Shown here: in pieces, positions 63,282 through 64,000 of the stretch
Position numbering within the stretch: the stretch's first letter is position 1
How the letters are laid out: the number at the start of each line of letters is the position of its first letter
Source: an uncultured Paracoccaceae bacterium
GTDB taxonomy: Bacteria > Pseudomonadota > Alphaproteobacteria > Rhodobacterales > Rhodobacteraceae
Direction of reading: 5' to 3'
Length of the DNA: 64,000 bases
NCBI GenBank assembly: GCA_938049225.1
Contig: CALICM010000024.1
Location: 1-64,000, forward strand
Position numbers and translations under genes: made by a program
The notes under the pieces: model-generated
Seen by the model: only the letters and a program-made list of their open reading frames with translations
Databases searched by the model: none
What the model was told of the DNA's origin: nothing

Positions 63282-64000
63282 AGTCGGGAACGTTATATCG
63301 GGGGCATGTGATGCACATGCGGTTGCTGCCGAAACGGCATCGGTTTCGGTATCGCGTGTTCTCGGTCTTGTTGGATATCGATCGGATGGAGGAGACCCTC
63401 GGGCGCCTGCGCCTGCTGCGTCTGGACCGGTTTGGGCTAATGTCGATGCATCGCCGCGATCACGGGGCGCGGGATGGAAGCGCCTTGCGGCCTTGGGTGG
63501 ATGCGCAATTGGCAGGTGCGGGGCTGCCGCCTGCGGCGCGGGTGGAAATGCTATCGTTTCCCCGGATGCTGGGATACGGCTTTAATCCGCTGACCGTTTA
63601 TTATTGTTATTCGCCAGACGGTTCTTTAACTTCCCTCATCTATGAAGTTAAGAATACCTTCCGGGACCAGGTCGCCTATGCCCTGCCAGCAGGCGCGCCA
63701 ACCGGCGGGGTGTACCGGCAGCTGCAGGGCAAAGAGATGTATGTCTCGCCCTTTATCGCGATGGACCAAACGTACCGCTTTGCCCATAATGCGCCGGAGG
63801 CGAGGCTGGCACTTCGGATCCGGCAAGCAGGGCCCGAAGGCGAGACGCTGATAGCCACCCACACGGGTAAAGGGCGACCGCTGACCGACCGGGCCCTCGC
63901 CTGGGCCTTTGTAACCCATCCCATGATGAGTTTTGCCGTGATCATGTTGATCCACTGGCACGCGCTGCGGTTGTTCCTAAAGGGCATCCGTTTCCACCCA
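63278..64000 (+). CDS. DUF1365 domain protein (runs off the window)
   Basis: 241 codons are open to the last base without a stop; family members are about 250-270 aa, so only the end is missing. GTLYRGHVMHMRLLPKRHRF, then SFPRMLGYGFNPLTVYYCYS, and KEMYVSPFIAMDQTYRF are the DUF1365 signatures. ATGA overlap with the FAD oxidoreductase gene. Function unknown, but genomic association with cyclopropane-fatty-acid-synthase-like methyltransferases suggests membrane-lipid modification under photo-oxidative stress. Confidence 0.9.
   Translation, partial: MKSGTLYRGHVMHMRLLPKRHRFRYRVFSVLLDIDRMEETLGRLRLLRLDRFGLMSMHRRDHGARDGSALRPWVDAQLAGAGLPPAARVEMLSFPRMLGYGFNPLTVYYCYSPDGSLTSLIYEVKNTFRDQVAYALPAGAPTGGVYRQLQGKEMYVSPFIAMDQTYRFAHNAPEARLALRIRQAGPEGETLIATHTGKGRPLTDRALAWAFVTHPMMSFAVIMLIHWHALRLFLKGIRFHP

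Noticed and set aside
1-64000. CRISPR arrays, rRNA genes, replication origin, riboswitches for cobalamin or thiamine
   Set aside because: I looked for regularly spaced repeats, rRNA landmarks and conserved riboswitch boxes upstream of the cob and ThDP-enzyme genes and saw none.

Overview
The window looks like a chromosomal segment of a marine alphaproteobacterium of the Rhodobacteraceae (Roseobacter group). The evidence is a two-piece, circularly permuted tmRNA with the alphaproteobacterial tag ANDNKAPVALAA, aerobic-type cobaltochelatase genes cobS and cobT, ThyX, AcuI, a fused indolepyruvate:ferredoxin oxidoreductase, MttB-like and dimethylglycine-dehydrogenase-like genes, a Rhodobacter-style RpoE promoter in front of a photolyase operon, and high G+C throughout. 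No plasmid, intact phage or CRISPR locus is visible.

Layout. 0-7.5 kb: an RTX-repeat protein, a LysR regulator divergent from a fused indolepyruvate oxidoreductase, and a TrhA-type membrane protein. 7.5-20 kb: a decayed stretch with a broken LysR gene, then one tightly coupled seven-gene catabolic operon (MttB-like methyltransferase, class III aminotransferase, two FAD/GcvT demethylases, a ThDP enzyme, TcuA, TcuB). It ends at a 105-bp palindromic element and lies beside the tmRNA gene. 20.6-24.8 kb: Mpo1-like protein, three tandem DUF1194 genes, a VOC protein and thyX. 24.85-26.35 kb: a genomic scar around tRNA-Ser holding a DUF3800 fragment, two opposed IS481 transposase tails, a serine-recombinase tail, and a DUF2330 gene split by a second copy of the palindromic element. 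26.4-49 kb: mostly housekeeping genes (L,D-transpeptidase, FAD-linked oxidase, thioesterase, ClC channel, aminopeptidase P, cobT/cobS, J-domain protein, BolA, gatB, SDR, pepN, VOC plus YafY-type regulator, glcB, PuuD-like hydrolase).

48.7-54.6 kb: a second catabolic module. A five-gene operon (isopropylmalate-dehydrogenase-like, Gfo/Idh/MocA, GntR, metallo-beta-lactamase fold, OtnK-like kinase) diverges from a cupin and an ABM monooxygenase around an 18-bp perfect palindrome. 54.6-56.8 kb: a BigR-type sulfur-stress locus (persulfide-dioxygenase-like protein, two YeeE/YedE proteins, ArsR regulator). 56.9-64 kb: a sulfotransferase-like protein, acuI, a class V aminotransferase, then a photolyase/FAD oxidoreductase/DUF1365 operon preceded by TGATCC-N18-TAAAC, the expected form of an RpoE/ChrR singlet-oxygen promoter.

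The most unusual items are the seven-gene operon, which reads as a stepwise demethylation-transamination-ThDP-dehydrogenation pathway for an N-methylated compound; the family of about 105-bp palindromic elements, several of which donate the stop codon of the upstream gene; the palindrome-controlled acid-sugar-like operon; and a dispersed two-hairpin repeat whose copies differ by compensatory changes.
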